A stretch of 33,158 nt of DNA from Clostridia bacterium (GCA_017960845.1 JAGCYK010000012.1:1-33158); one strand, 5' to 3'. Positions 1 to 8,510 are shown, numbered from the stretch's first letter. Notes: generated by a model not told the origin, from the letters alone. A program made the numbers and translations.

Positions 1-56
1 ACGGAGAATGACAATAACCATTTTTAGTCTATTATTCCTTTTTTCAAGTCAGTTAG

Positions 57-1244
57 TTAGTTTAATTTTTTTGAAAACTTTTTCTCTTCTAAGGCTCTTT
101 TTTTACAAAGCTCTTCCCAGCTGGGAATATCCGGGATTATTTCAACAAACTTTTCCAGCGCTTCAGATATTTTTATCCCCTGCGGACACATTTTTTCGCA
201 GGAACGACATTTAAGACAATCAGATGGTTTCTTTCCCTCTTGAATTGCACTTAGCTGCATATCTACTATAACGCTTGGCTGAATCATTGCATCATTATAT
301 AAATTAAGGAGTTTTGGTATATCCAGTCCCATAGGACAATACTCCACGCAGTAATGACAGCCTGTGCAAGGCACGCCCCTTTTCAGCAATTCGGCTGTTT
401 TAAGTAAATATTCTCTGTTTTCTTTTGAGAATGATTTGTAATTAGAAAAAATACCAATGTTATCTTTAAGCTGCTCTAAACTGCTCATTCCACTTAGGAT
501 AACTCCAACATTATCCGTATCTAGAAGAAAATCAAAAGCCCACTCTTGAGGCGATGCATTAGGCCGAGCTTTTTTAAGCGTCGAAACAATATTTTCACCT
601 GGATTAGCAAGTTTTCCGCCTCTTAGCGGCTCCATAACCCAAACTGGAATTCCGAATGCTTTAAGCATCTCTACTTTCTTAAAAGCAGATTGCTGGGTCC
701 AATCAAGATAGTTAAGTTGGATCTGACAAAACTCCATTTCGCTTCCAAATAATGAAAGCGCCTCGGCAAGATTCGGAAGCATACCGTGACTAGAAAAACC
801 TAAATGTTTTATTCTGCCCTCTTGTTTTTGTTTTACAAAATACTCGACAATTCCATAATCCGGGTTCGAGTAAACGGGAAACGATTGCTCGCTAACATTG
901 TGCAAAAGATAAAAATCAAAATAATCCGTTTTGCATTTATTTAGTTGCTTTTCAAACGTTTCTTTTGGGTTATAAGTTTTCGCAACCTGATGTCCAGGAT
1001 ATTTGTCTGCTAAATAGTATTTTTCTCTTGGATATTTGCCGAGAAGCTCCCCTGCAACAATCTCGCTCATCCCGCTATGGTAAGGCGCTGCAGTATCAAA
1101 ATAATTGATTCCGCTATTCATTGCTTCATCAATCATTTCTGCAGTTTTATCTCGATCTATTTCGCCGGATGAAAGCAAAGGCAGCCTCATTAGACCAAAA
1201 CCCAGCTTCGATATTTTCTTCCCTTTGAAATCAAAATACAACAT
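57..1244 (-). CDS. Aldo/keto reductase with C-terminal 4Fe-4S ferredoxin domain
   Basis: Predicted cytosolic NAD(P)H-dependent oxidoreductase; the substrate cannot be told from sequence. The N-terminal barrel shows the AKR tetrad: D50 and Y55 (in FDTAAPY), K81 (ADKYPG) and H115 (LLHN). It also has the late-barrel stretch that ends in VILSGMSS. The C-terminus adds two cysteine clusters, C293/C296/C299/C303 and C343/C346/C349/C353, of the CxxCxxCxxxCP type that binds 4Fe-4S clusters. This matches the 'Fe-S AKR' family common in anaerobes, and 395 aa is a normal length. The start is supported by GAGGTAG six bases or so upstream and by a promoter further up. It is divergent from rdgB. No clear terminator lies between its stop and the window edge. 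Confidence 0.92.
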   Translation of the reverse strand: MLYFDFKGKKISKLGFGLMRLPLLSSGEIDRDKTAEMIDEAMNSGINYFDTAAPYHSGMSEIVAGELLGKYPREKYYLADKYPGHQVAKTYNPKETFEKQLNKCKTDYFDFYLLHNVSEQSFPVYSNPDYGIVEYFVKQKQEGRIKHLGFSSHGMLPNLAEALSLFGSEMEFCQIQLNYLDWTQQSAFKKVEMLKAFGIPVWVMEPLRGGKLANPGENIVSTLKKARPNASPQEWAFDFLLDTDNVGVILSGMSSLEQLKDNIGIFSNYKSFSKENREYLLKTAELLKRGVPCTGCHYCVEYCPMGLDIPKLLNLYNDAMIQPSVIVDMQLSAIQEGKKPSDCLKCRSCEKMCPQGIKISEALEKFVEIIPDIPSWEELCKKRALEEKKFSKKLN

Positions 1245-1260
1245 ATCTACCTCAACAATA

Positions 1261-1288
1261 ATTATATATCATTGAAGCGTTGTGTCAA
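1261..1288 (-). promoter_or_regulatory. Sigma-A-like promoter for the aldo/keto reductase gene
   Basis: On the minus strand TTGACA (1288-1283) and TATAAT (1266-1261) are separated by 16 bp. They lie just upstream of the ribosome binding site GAGGTAG and the start at 1244. It is arranged back to back with the rdgB promoter. Confidence 0.7.
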
Positions 1289-1339
1289 TGTTGATTTTTA
1301 AAATATACATGCATTTAATAAATAAAAAACGAGCTTGTT

Positions 1340-1369
1340 TTGACATTCTAAGTTGATAGGAATTATAAT
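1340..1369 (+). promoter_or_regulatory. Sigma-A-like promoter for rdgB (leaderless arrangement)
   Basis: TTGACA (1340-1345) and TATAAT (1364-1369) are perfect consensus hexamers with an 18-bp spacer. The rdgB ATG begins at 1379, only 9 bases after the -10 box. Transcription should therefore start within a few bases of the start codon, leaving no room for a ribosome binding site. Confidence 0.75.
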
Positions 1370-1378
1370 AATTTAGAT

Positions 1379-1966
1379 ATGTTATTAGTAGTTGGAACAC
1401 ATAATAAAGGAAAAATACAAGAGATCCGGCAAGTCCTTGGAAAAGAAGCTGAAATTAAAAGCGTAAGTGAGTTCTCAAATGAAGAGCCTATAGAAGATGG
1501 AAATTCATTAAAGGAGAATGCACTTATTAAGGCTAGACATGCTTATTATGCGTCTCATTTGCCATCATTTGCAGATGATTCAGGGCTTTTCGTGCAAGCA
1601 CTAAACGGCGCTCCTGGCATTCACTCTTCGCGTTATGCAAAAACTGATGAAGAAAGAATTGCCAGATTATTAAAAGAACTCGGCAATGAGCCTAATAAAG
1701 ATAGAACGGCATATTTTGGATGTTGCATTGCCTACTATGATGGGAAAAATGAATTTACCGTAGAAGGCAGATGCTATGGAACCATAATAACACAAAAGAA
1801 AGGTCACTCCGGATTCGGATATGACCCAGTATTTGTGCCTAATGGCTTTGACAGTACTTTTGCTGAACTAGGAGAAGAAGAAAAGAATAAAATATCTCAT
1901 AGAGCTTTAGCACTTGAATTATTCAAAAAAGAACTTTTAAAGAGAAATCTATTTGCAAATCAATAA
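1379..1966 (+). CDS. rdgB: RdgB/HAM1 family XTP/dITP pyrophosphatase
   Basis: Hydrolyses non-canonical purine triphosphates (dITP, XTP) to monophosphates plus pyrophosphate, cleaning the cytosolic nucleotide pool. The family landmarks are all present: THNKGK at 7-12 for phosphate binding, SFADDSGLFV at 63-72 with the catalytic aspartate D67, GFGYDP at 145-150, and SHR at 173-175 near the end. The length of 195 aa is normal. The start is firm because residues 1-10 already form the first conserved strand and phosphate loop. No Shine-Dalgarno sequence precedes it, and the -10 box sits 9 bases upstream, so the mRNA is probably leaderless. It is a single-gene unit ending at a strong terminator. 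Confidence 0.95.
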   Translation: MLLVVGTHNKGKIQEIRQVLGKEAEIKSVSEFSNEEPIEDGNSLKENALIKARHAYYASHLPSFADDSGLFVQALNGAPGIHSSRYAKTDEERIARLLKELGNEPNKDRTAYFGCCIAYYDGKNEFTVEGRCYGTIITQKKGHSGFGYDPVFVPNGFDSTFAELGEEEKNKISHRALALELFKKELLKRNLFANQ

Positions 1967-2011
1967 ATTGTTTCTTAAATAAAACTTGACGCTATGACCT
2001 TAAATACGAAT

Positions 2012-2039
2012 GCTAATCCCCTTTCGGATTAGCTTTTTT
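2012..2039 (+). terminator. Rho-independent terminator after rdgB
   Basis: A perfect 8-bp stem (GCTAATCC at 2012-2019 with GGATTAGC at 2026-2033), a 6-nt loop, then six Ts. It lies 45 bases after the rdgB stop. It could also slow transcripts of the minus-strand gene that stops at 2063, but the T-run is only good on the plus strand. Confidence 0.85.
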
Positions 2040-2062
2040 CTTGCGCCTAGGCCACTAAAGCA

Positions 2063-5000
2063 TTATTTCAAACAATCATTTATTTCCTTTAAAATGTTAA
2101 TAAATATTACGTTTTCCTTTTCTTCGCGTGTTAAAGAGTGCAAGAAAAGATTATTGGCCTTTTCCACGGTTTCTTTAAGTTCGTTAAGCATACCAAGTGC
2201 CTTAAATGAATTAGATTCTGCTAGCAAAACATTCATTTCACATTCGTGGTTGTTAAGTTTGTTCTTATCCTGCATTCCACGGATATATTCTTCCATCTCG
2301 GCTTTAGCCGACAAAGCACCCTCTTTATCGCCGCAAAGCGCAAGATTCTCCATTTTACGGTAAAAAGCTCCTACTGCATCGGGAATAAAGAAAGGCACAT
2401 CACTATCAAAGCAGATTTCGTATGCTTTTATAGCCTTTTGATATAGTACGACTGCTTCTTTGTAATTATTTAAGCGAGAGCTAATAATACCCCGGCATAA
2501 ATATGTAAATGCCTTCAAACGCGGAGCCCTTATCTTGTCAGAGCATTCAGGAAGACGACTTATTACCATATCCAATATTTTGACAACCTCTGAATATCTT
2601 CCACATTCACGGTAAACATTGGACAAACAAACATGCTCGGACAAGTAGTATTCTAAAGAAGCATATGAACTTTTCTCCTCATAAAGCTTGCGAACTATAT
2701 TCATTGAAGTCTCATATAAGTCTAGAGCTTTTTCGTTTTCATTTACCTTAAGTGCATATGTAGCATAATATGTAAGCGCATTGTCGTATTGATACAACTC
2801 TTCATCATTTAACAGCTCATAGTATTTTTTGAATATTTTTATAGCTTTTTCGAAATAAAAAACGCATATACCGAAAACATTGGAGATCATAGCATTTAAT
2901 CCCATTATCGTAAATAGATACGCTATTCTGATTCTGGTTTTATCTGAAAAATCCGATTCGTTTTTTATATAGAATTCATCAATCGTTTGAATTAAGGCAT
3001 TCTCGCGAAGTGCCTCGTCTCTGGTCTTTGCCCAAGTTGCTTTAAACGGAATTTGCAGTAGCAACTTAAAAAGGTCTTTTGCCCGGCTCGTTTCACCTTT
3101 CTTTTCTAGTAAAGCGAAAACACTTTCAGTCAGAGCAAATGTTGAATATTCAACGCCGTCCAAAATGTCATTTGAATTAGCGACAGATTCAATCTGCCCA
3201 ATCATATTTTCTAGATATTCTTCATTTTCTTTTTCAAAATATTTTTTTATTGCCTTCTTTTGTTCTAAATGCGCCAACTCAAAAACCGTTCCATCAAAAG
3301 ATCTTTTTGTGGACAAGAATATTTTTATATTATTAATAAAACCTAGGAAGGCAAAGCAAGGTGCTTCGTTCCCTGACAAATATGCCAGCTCATATATGCT
3401 AAGAGCACGAGAAGAAAGTGCAAGAGGATTTAAAACATTTATGAACTTTTTGTAGTATCTTTCCCCTATTACATTCCTTATATTTTCGAAATATTGGATA
3501 TATATGTTTTCATTCAATTCTAGTACATTTTCCGGTTTATACTTGCTGATAGAATCAATTCCAGATAATCTAACTGTTAGAATTTCTTTTAATAATGTCA
3601 GAAACAAAATATTCTTTTCAGGCAAGTTGTCAAAATATCTTTTTAAATACTCATCTGAAAAAACAAAATCTTTTAACTTTTTCCTAATAACTATTCGATT
3701 AACCTCGCCCATAACCTTTTCGACAAAAAACTTGTACGCAAAATCCTTATATACTGGCATATCTGAGGTCAAAAGAAGCCTTTTACCCTTAAAAGAATGA
3801 AGAATGTTTAATATAAAGGGATTGACTGCATCATTAATTCTTTCCGTTCTTGATGTAACTAAGACTACGACGCCATCGTCAAGCATATCTTCGTCTGGTA
3901 TGAAGTCCGAAATGTTTCGTCCTTTTTTAACTGCTATTTCATCCAATCCGTCAAAGATGAACAAAAGTGTTTTATCTGGATAGTGATACTTTTTAAATGA
4001 ATTAAGAACGGAAGCAAATTCGGTTTTTGGATTATCAGCGTTAACATTTAACTCTTTAAGATTGTTTGCCGCAGTAAATCCCGGACTTACGCGCCGCAAG
4101 ATATCCGAAACGGCAACTGAAAAATCATCAACCCTGCTATTATAAGTGGAATTGATATAAAAAGCTCTCGGAGCAACTCCTTCAATTTCGATTTCATTCA
4201 ATGAAAAAGGATCTAGTGCGCGTATAAATGTACTTTTGCCCATACCAGCTTCCATTTGAAGGAGCAAAAGTTTCTCTCCACTTTGAATCGAATCATTAAG
4301 CCAATTCGTAATAAATTTCGGTTCAAAGTATTTAATCCTATCAAAAATACTTTCGCATAATGCTCTCTCTTCTATGCTGTAACTTTGTGCTTCAACACTA
4401 TGCGAGGTTTCATCAATTAAATCACAAAACAGATTATTAAACTCGGGAATAATAATGCTTTCTTTTTTGCTTCTAAGATACTCGATTATATCAGTCTTGC
4501 TATATTTAGCGATATGCCTATCAAAGAAAAAGATTCCTTCCAAATTTACTTTAAAAAATGGACTTGTTTTATAGACAATCTTTGTAGAATTAATTCTTAA
4601 AAACAAATCTCCGTTTAGTGTGCTGAAGTCAAGATTTGACCCTTCAAGAATATCTCCTTCTTTAGTAATAAACTCTATTTCTGTGAAATACTCCTTTTTG
4701 TTTTGAAGGAATTCAGTTATTGCACTTATATGCGTTGCGACATCTTCATATAGAGATCTGTCGTTCATTAGTTTTAAAGCACCATGAGCGATTGTATCGT
4801 TTCGCCAAAAAACAATATCGCCGTGTTTATTGCTATTCACGAATCCCTTGACCGCTTCAGTCAAGTTTAGAATATTCTTATCAATCTGATTGCAACTGCG
4901 AAGAAGAGCACTTGCTTTAGATAATGCTGCGCGCCAATCACCGAAAGATAGCGGTTTAGACATTAGAAAGCGAAAAAAATCATTAACGCCATCATTTCTC

Positions 5001-5296
5001 AGTGCCGGATTATTGAAAAAGAATGAGGCTGTAATTAGAACCGGAATACGCGTTATAACCTCGTATACATCTTTTACCTGAAACAGAAGTCCATAAATCT
5101 GTTTGTTTTTTATTAAATCCTTGAAAATTGCATATTCATAAGCAATTATAGAGTTATATTCCCTTTCAATAGCACTATCGTAGTACTTATTTCCGTCTAG
5201 TAAAATCTCAGACCAGTCCCTGCCGCAAACAGGACAGCAAAAAACTCCACCCGAAAATGATAACTCTTCTTGGCAATTAGAACATATGATTTCCAT
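2063..5296 (-). CDS. HEPN - STAND NTPase - TPR protein with N-terminal zinc ribbon (putative defence sensor/effector)
   Basis: Not recognised as a named gene. Domains in order: a zinc ribbon at 5-24 (C5xxC8 and C21xxC24); a helical region of about 40-200 with an RN-x4-H motif (R165, N166, H171; context FWRNDTIAHG) typical of HEPN ribonucleases; a beta-rich linker at about 205-300; then a STAND/NACHT-like P-loop NTPase. The NTPase shows EAGMGKST (Walker A, K354), LLFIFDGLDE (Walker B, D449/D452/E453) and TSR (482-484). A winged-helix-like arm follows at about 615-690, then TPR-like helical repeats at about 805-1050. The known logic of STAND proteins is that the C-terminal repeats sense a trigger, the NTPase oligomerises and the N-terminal domain acts. 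RNA cleavage is inferred. It begins 4 bp after the upstream membrane gene, with an AAGGGA site overlapping that gap. No terminator is obvious other than the rdgB hairpin. Confidence 0.8.
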   Translation of the reverse strand: MEIICSNCQEELSFSGGVFCCPVCGRDWSEILLDGNKYYDSAIEREYNSIIAYEYAIFKDLIKNKQIYGLLFQVKDVYEVITRIPVLITASFFFNNPALRNDGVNDFFRFLMSKPLSFGDWRAALSKASALLRSCNQIDKNILNLTEAVKGFVNSNKHGDIVFWRNDTIAHGALKLMNDRSLYEDVATHISAITEFLQNKKEYFTEIEFITKEGDILEGSNLDFSTLNGDLFLRINSTKIVYKTSPFFKVNLEGIFFFDRHIAKYSKTDIIEYLRSKKESIIIPEFNNLFCDLIDETSHSVEAQSYSIEERALCESIFDRIKYFEPKFITNWLNDSIQSGEKLLLLQMEAGMGKSTFIRALDPFSLNEIEIEGVAPRAFYINSTYNSRVDDFSVAVSDILRRVSPGFTAANNLKELNVNADNPKTEFASVLNSFKKYHYPDKTLLFIFDGLDEIAVKKGRNISDFIPDEDMLDDGVVVLVTSRTERINDAVNPFILNILHSFKGKRLLLTSDMPVYKDFAYKFFVEKVMGEVNRIVIRKKLKDFVFSDEYLKRYFDNLPEKNILFLTLLKEILTVRLSGIDSISKYKPENVLELNENIYIQYFENIRNVIGERYYKKFINVLNPLALSSRALSIYELAYLSGNEAPCFAFLGFINNIKIFLSTKRSFDGTVFELAHLEQKKAIKKYFEKENEEYLENMIGQIESVANSNDILDGVEYSTFALTESVFALLEKKGETSRAKDLFKLLLQIPFKATWAKTRDEALRENALIQTIDEFYIKNESDFSDKTRIRIAYLFTIMGLNAMISNVFGICVFYFEKAIKIFKKYYELLNDEELYQYDNALTYYATYALKVNENEKALDLYETSMNIVRKLYEEKSSYASLEYYLSEHVCLSNVYRECGRYSEVVKILDMVISRLPECSDKIRAPRLKAFTYLCRGIISSRLNNYKEAVVLYQKAIKAYEICFDSDVPFFIPDAVGAFYRKMENLALCGDKEGALSAKAEMEEYIRGMQDKNKLNNHECEMNVLLAESNSFKALGMLNELKETVEKANNLFLHSLTREEKENVIFINILKEINDCLK

Positions 5297-5300
5297 CTTT

Positions 5301-6710
5301 TTATCCCTTCAATTGCTTTTGAGACCAGCGCTCAAGCTTTTTCATTTCCTTATATTTCAAAACCATTTGTATTCCTACACCGATTGCATACACCAAAGTA
5401 ACTGCTATGGGGATAATCATAAACAATAGATTTTCATGGATTGAGATATTAAATACCTTTTCAACAATATCCCACATGGATTTAAATATGGTTATTGAGC
5501 CTATAATCTGCGCAATCAAAAAAACATAAAACTGCCATTTTACTCGCCTATAATTCTCAAAAACTTCAAGGCGTTTTTTTGATTCTTCAGTGATTCGAAT
5601 AAGAGTTTGCGTTTTTTCGGTTAATTCTTTTTCATAAATGTCAACCTGCTGCATCGTCAGGATGTAATCGTAATATTTATTTATATGCGAAACTGAAGAG
5701 GGTCTATAAAACTTGCATCTTATTTCATATAACTGGGATTTCAAAATAGCATCTGACAAAGCCTCGTTTTGCAATCGTAGTTGTTCTTCATCTAAAATAG
5801 CAGACTTAGGATTTAATTTATTGATTTGATGCAAGCGTTTCAAAAGGGTAAATTTTCTATTCAGTATTAGGAGAAATAAATAAAAGTATCCCATTCGTGC
5901 ATTGCTAAGAAATTGTGTTTGAAAAAATTTATCCGTAACCTCATCACCTACTAGCCATGCTACATTTGTCATTGTTGTATCGGAACCTACCCATTTACTG
6001 TTTTCGAATAATGAACAGATATCCGTTTTTTCAGTTTTATATGATGACTTATCCCCACTAGCTAATTTGTGGAGGTCGTTTTCTAATTCATCATATTCTT
6101 TATCCAGTAATATGGCCGAATAAGCTATAGGCTTTAAATCATAGAATGAAACGTTTTCATCTATATCAAAACCTGTGACATTATCAAATAAACAAAGGAT
6201 ATTTTCTATGACTTCCTTTAAATGCACTTCTGCAATATCATCTTTACCTGTTTGAACATTTAAAACATTTTTATCTGATTTTAATTCCGAAAGAAAATAA
6301 TTAGCATTAACAAAATCGGACATATCGCCATCCACATATTCCCAGTCAAAATCAAGAAAACCAATATGAGTTTCAAATAAATAAAGGTTAATACTGCGAA
6401 GTTTCACCTTTAGTTTTTTACCAGCCTGGTTTCCTCTGGTAGAAAGCTCCATAAGTGAATTAGCACCTCTAAGGCCGAACATAGCACGTGCTCCATCACT
6501 CATACTTAATGCTCTCATAATGCTATTGCTGTCTGAAAGATTACATTTATCGTTTATGTAATCAAAGAGATGATTGGTTGAAAAGCTAAATTCGTTCCAT
6601 ATTTTGATATCTTTTCCTTCAGCTTTCTTTTGGAAAAAAGCCTCTCTATTTTCTAAATAATAAGAGAATGGTACTATGATTTTACTAAACTGCTTTATGA
6701 TCTTTGACAT
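5301..6710 (-). CDS. Membrane protein with soluble N-terminus, coiled coil and two C-terminal TM helices (CorA-like topology)
   Basis: No family is recognised with certainty. About 390 soluble residues, rich in charged and aromatic residues, lead into a helical/coiled-coil stretch at about 305-390. Two hydrophobic helices follow at about 394-411 and 428-451, and a short basic tail ends the protein. This is the topology of CorA-type channels (large cytosolic domain, long helix, two C-terminal TMs), but the GMN selectivity motif after TM1 is missing, so magnesium transport is not supported. It overlaps no gene but ends 4 bp before the HEPN-STAND gene, so the two are almost surely co-translated and functionally linked. 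A role as membrane effector or partner of the STAND protein is inference. A GAAAGGA site precedes the ATG. A TATAAT box in the 48-bp gap upstream may give it its own promoter. Confidence 0.75.
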   Translation of the reverse strand: MSKIIKQFSKIIVPFSYYLENREAFFQKKAEGKDIKIWNEFSFSTNHLFDYINDKCNLSDSNSIMRALSMSDGARAMFGLRGANSLMELSTRGNQAGKKLKVKLRSINLYLFETHIGFLDFDWEYVDGDMSDFVNANYFLSELKSDKNVLNVQTGKDDIAEVHLKEVIENILCLFDNVTGFDIDENVSFYDLKPIAYSAILLDKEYDELENDLHKLASGDKSSYKTEKTDICSLFENSKWVGSDTTMTNVAWLVGDEVTDKFFQTQFLSNARMGYFYLFLLILNRKFTLLKRLHQINKLNPKSAILDEEQLRLQNEALSDAILKSQLYEIRCKFYRPSSVSHINKYYDYILTMQQVDIYEKELTEKTQTLIRITEESKKRLEVFENYRRVKWQFYVFLIAQIIGSITIFKSMWDIVEKVFNISIHENLLFMIIPIAVTLVYAIGVGIQMVLKYKEMKKLERWSQKQLKG

Positions 6711-6747
6711 TTTCGTTTATTTCCTTTCGCTTAATTAATCATCTTTA

Positions 6748-6753
6748 ATTATA
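6748..6753 (-). promoter_or_regulatory. Possible -10 box ahead of the membrane/STAND pair
   Basis: A perfect TATAAT on the minus strand lies in the 48-bp gap between the ABC permease stop and the membrane-protein start. No good -35 hexamer is present at 16-18 bp, so this is weak evidence that the pair can be transcribed apart from the ABC genes. Confidence 0.3.
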
Positions 6754-6758
6754 GTTCT

Positions 6759-7511
6759 TTATTTAGAAACCATTTTTCTCCTAAATAGTATTATTGCCAC
6801 TACAAATGAAACAACTGTATACGCTAAAACAATAATAAGCGGCAAAATGAAATCTTGAAAAGAATCATTGATTCCATTCATTATGTTTTGCACAAGTCTT
6901 GTAGCATTTCTAAACGGCAATGCATCCATAAGCGCAACTATTCCTTCATTTAATCCCTCAATAGGAAACCACATGCCAGAAAGAACAGACTGGCCTGCAA
7001 TAACAATTGAAGAAATGCCACCTATTGATTTTTCATTACAAATAGTTCCCAGTAAAATACCTATCCCTATATAAAACAACGAAGGAATGATGCTTATTAG
7101 TATTGCAAGAATCATACCAATGCCAAATATTGAAGAGTCAATGATTCCTCCAACTAAGAAGAATAATAGTGATTGTATAATAACAATAGGAACTATTGAT
7201 AATGCATATGAAAATATAAATTCGTAAGGCTTAGCTTTAGATACATAAAGTCTAGTTAGAAAAGATGTGGACCTATCTAAGGCAATTAGCAACCCAACAA
7301 ATAAAGATAAAAAGCTTTCTGCAAACACCACAATTCCAGGAGCTAGATATTTCATTTCGAATTGTGAAGTAAGATTATGGAATATAAAATAGAATAATAT
7401 TTCCATAAATAACGGCATTCCCAAGGTGAACACGAGCGAAAGCGGATCCCTTAAGATTTCTTTGAAATTTCTTTTTGTCAAAATAATTGTTCTGGATAGT
7501 GATTTTTTCAT
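6759..7511 (-). CDS. ABC-2 type transporter permease
   Basis: Membrane half of an ABC exporter. The 250-aa protein has about six hydrophobic segments. There is an N-terminal cytosolic start (ILTKRNFKEILRDPLSLVF, the usual ABC-2 connector region), TM1 near 25-45, TM2 near 57-80, then helices near 100-120, 130-158, 168-185 and 220-243. Its stretch IAGQSVLSGMWFPIEGL is the family's typical loop before the final helix. The ATG overlaps the stop of the ATPase gene by one base (TAATG), so the two form one translationally coupled exporter. The cargo is unknown; drugs, lipids or peptides are possible for this family. Confidence 0.9.
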   Translation of the reverse strand: MKKSLSRTIILTKRNFKEILRDPLSLVFTLGMPLFMEILFYFIFHNLTSQFEMKYLAPGIVVFAESFLSLFVGLLIALDRSTSFLTRLYVSKAKPYEFIFSYALSIVPIVIIQSLLFFLVGGIIDSSIFGIGMILAILISIIPSLFYIGIGILLGTICNEKSIGGISSIVIAGQSVLSGMWFPIEGLNEGIVALMDALPFRNATRLVQNIMNGINDSFQDFILPLIIVLAYTVVSFVVAIILFRRKMVSK

Positions 7512-8242
7512 TACAGTGCACCTCCAGATACAATTTCTATAAACGCGTCCTCTACGTTTTCCTTATTAGTCTTTAAAAATAGCTCTTCTTTTGTTCCAAC
7601 AAAAAGTAATTTACCATCTTTCATTATACCGATTCGGTCAGACAATGCCTCTGCTTCCTCCATATAATGAGTTGTTAAAATTATTGTCATTTTACCTTTA
7701 AGCTCATTTATTGTTTTCCATAATTCTCTTCTTGCTAAAACATCCAGGCCTAATGTCGGTTCATCTAAAAATAGAATCTTAGGATTGGATATTAATGCTA
7801 GAGCAATCGATAACTTCCTTTGCCAACCCCCTGAAAGTTTTGATGCTTGCTTTTTTAATACTTTATCTAATTCAAACGATTTGCATATTTTTTCTTTAGA
7901 AGCAATAATCTCTTCGTCTGTTTGGCCTGAAAGCTTAGCATAAAATACAATATTTTCTTCTACCGTAAGTTTTCTTGCAATAGCAGTTTCCTGCATGGAA
8001 ATATCAATTACTTCTTTGATTTTATCTTCATCTTTTAAAATAGAATAATCAAATATGGCAGCATCCCCATTTGTTGGTCTAGTGAGCGTAGCAAGCATCT
8101 TTATTGTTGTTGTCTTCCCTGCGCCATTTACACCTAAAAGTGAAAATAACTCGCCTTCATAGATTTCTAGATTTAAATTATCTACAGCAATAACATCTTT
8201 GTATAATTTAGTTAAATTATTAATTTTGATTGCCCTTTCCAT
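7511..8242 (-). CDS. ABC transporter ATP-binding protein (ABC-2 exporter partner)
   Basis: Powers the permease encoded just downstream. With the start at 8242 the protein is 243 aa. It has Walker A GVNGAGKTT at 37-45, a Q-loop near Q84, the signature LSGGW at 136-140, Walker B ILFLDEP at 156-162 and the H-loop H192. It fits the CcmA/drug-exporter subfamily. The open frame runs 35 codons further up, but the family's normal N-terminus (a strand reading AIKINNLTKLY) begins right after this ATG. A GGAGGGG site lies 12 bases upstream, a somewhat long spacing. It follows the wreck of a DUF4143 gene, so its present promoter may be new. Confidence 0.9.
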   Translation of the reverse strand: MERAIKINNLTKLYKDVIAVDNLNLEIYEGELFSLLGVNGAGKTTTIKMLATLTRPTNGDAAIFDYSILKDEDKIKEVIDISMQETAIARKLTVEENIVFYAKLSGQTDEEIIASKEKICKSFELDKVLKKQASKLSGGWQRKLSIALALISNPKILFLDEPTLGLDVLARRELWKTINELKGKMTIILTTHYMEEAEALSDRIGIMKDGKLLFVGTKEELFLKTNKENVEDAFIEIVSGGAL

Positions 8243-8270
8243 TATAAAGCCATTCCCCTCCGTGTTTTTA

Positions 8271-8299
8271 AACATAACACATATCCGCAATTTTTCCAA
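8271..8299 (-). promoter_or_regulatory. Weak candidate promoter for the ABC exporter genes
   Basis: TTGGAA (8299-8294) and TATGTT (8276-8271) are spaced by 17 bp on the minus strand, upstream of the start at 8242. The hexamers match consensus poorly. Read-through from the promoter of the broken ATPase gene is an alternative. Confidence 0.3.
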
Positions 8300-8306
8300 T
8301 TTGATT

Positions 8307-8510
8307 TTAAAGAAGTAATAATGATGGTTTTGTATTTGCAGTTTCAAAATGATTTAATCTTCTATCCAGATCTTGTAAATCTAATATGCTTTTAGCTTGT
8401 CTAGATTCAGTAGTAGTCTTGCCGCACCATTTAGACCCGATAATTAACGTTGCACCAAAAGCACTTAATCTAAGCTTTAGTTCCTCATCTGCAAATCTAT
8501 TGTAATACAT
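8307..8510 (-). pseudogene. 5' fragment of a DUF4143/AAA_14-type ATPase gene
   Basis: Only 67 residues remain of a family that normally has about 400. The piece is the family's N-terminus: a YYNRFAD start, then a P-loop GSKWCGKTTT at about 25-34, AKSILDLQD, and the stretch ending TKPSLLL. In family members TKPSLLL is followed by the Walker B segment (LIDEWQ-type), but here the frame stops at once and the ABC exporter sequence begins. An AAAGGTG site precedes the ATG, so the 5' end is intact. This is seen as a truncation; a frameshift is less likely, because no further family sequence is visible downstream. Confidence 0.72.

Noticed and set aside
5301-6710. A true CorA magnesium transporter
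   Set aside because: The GMN motif after the first TM helix is missing, and the soluble part does not show recognisable CorA sequence.
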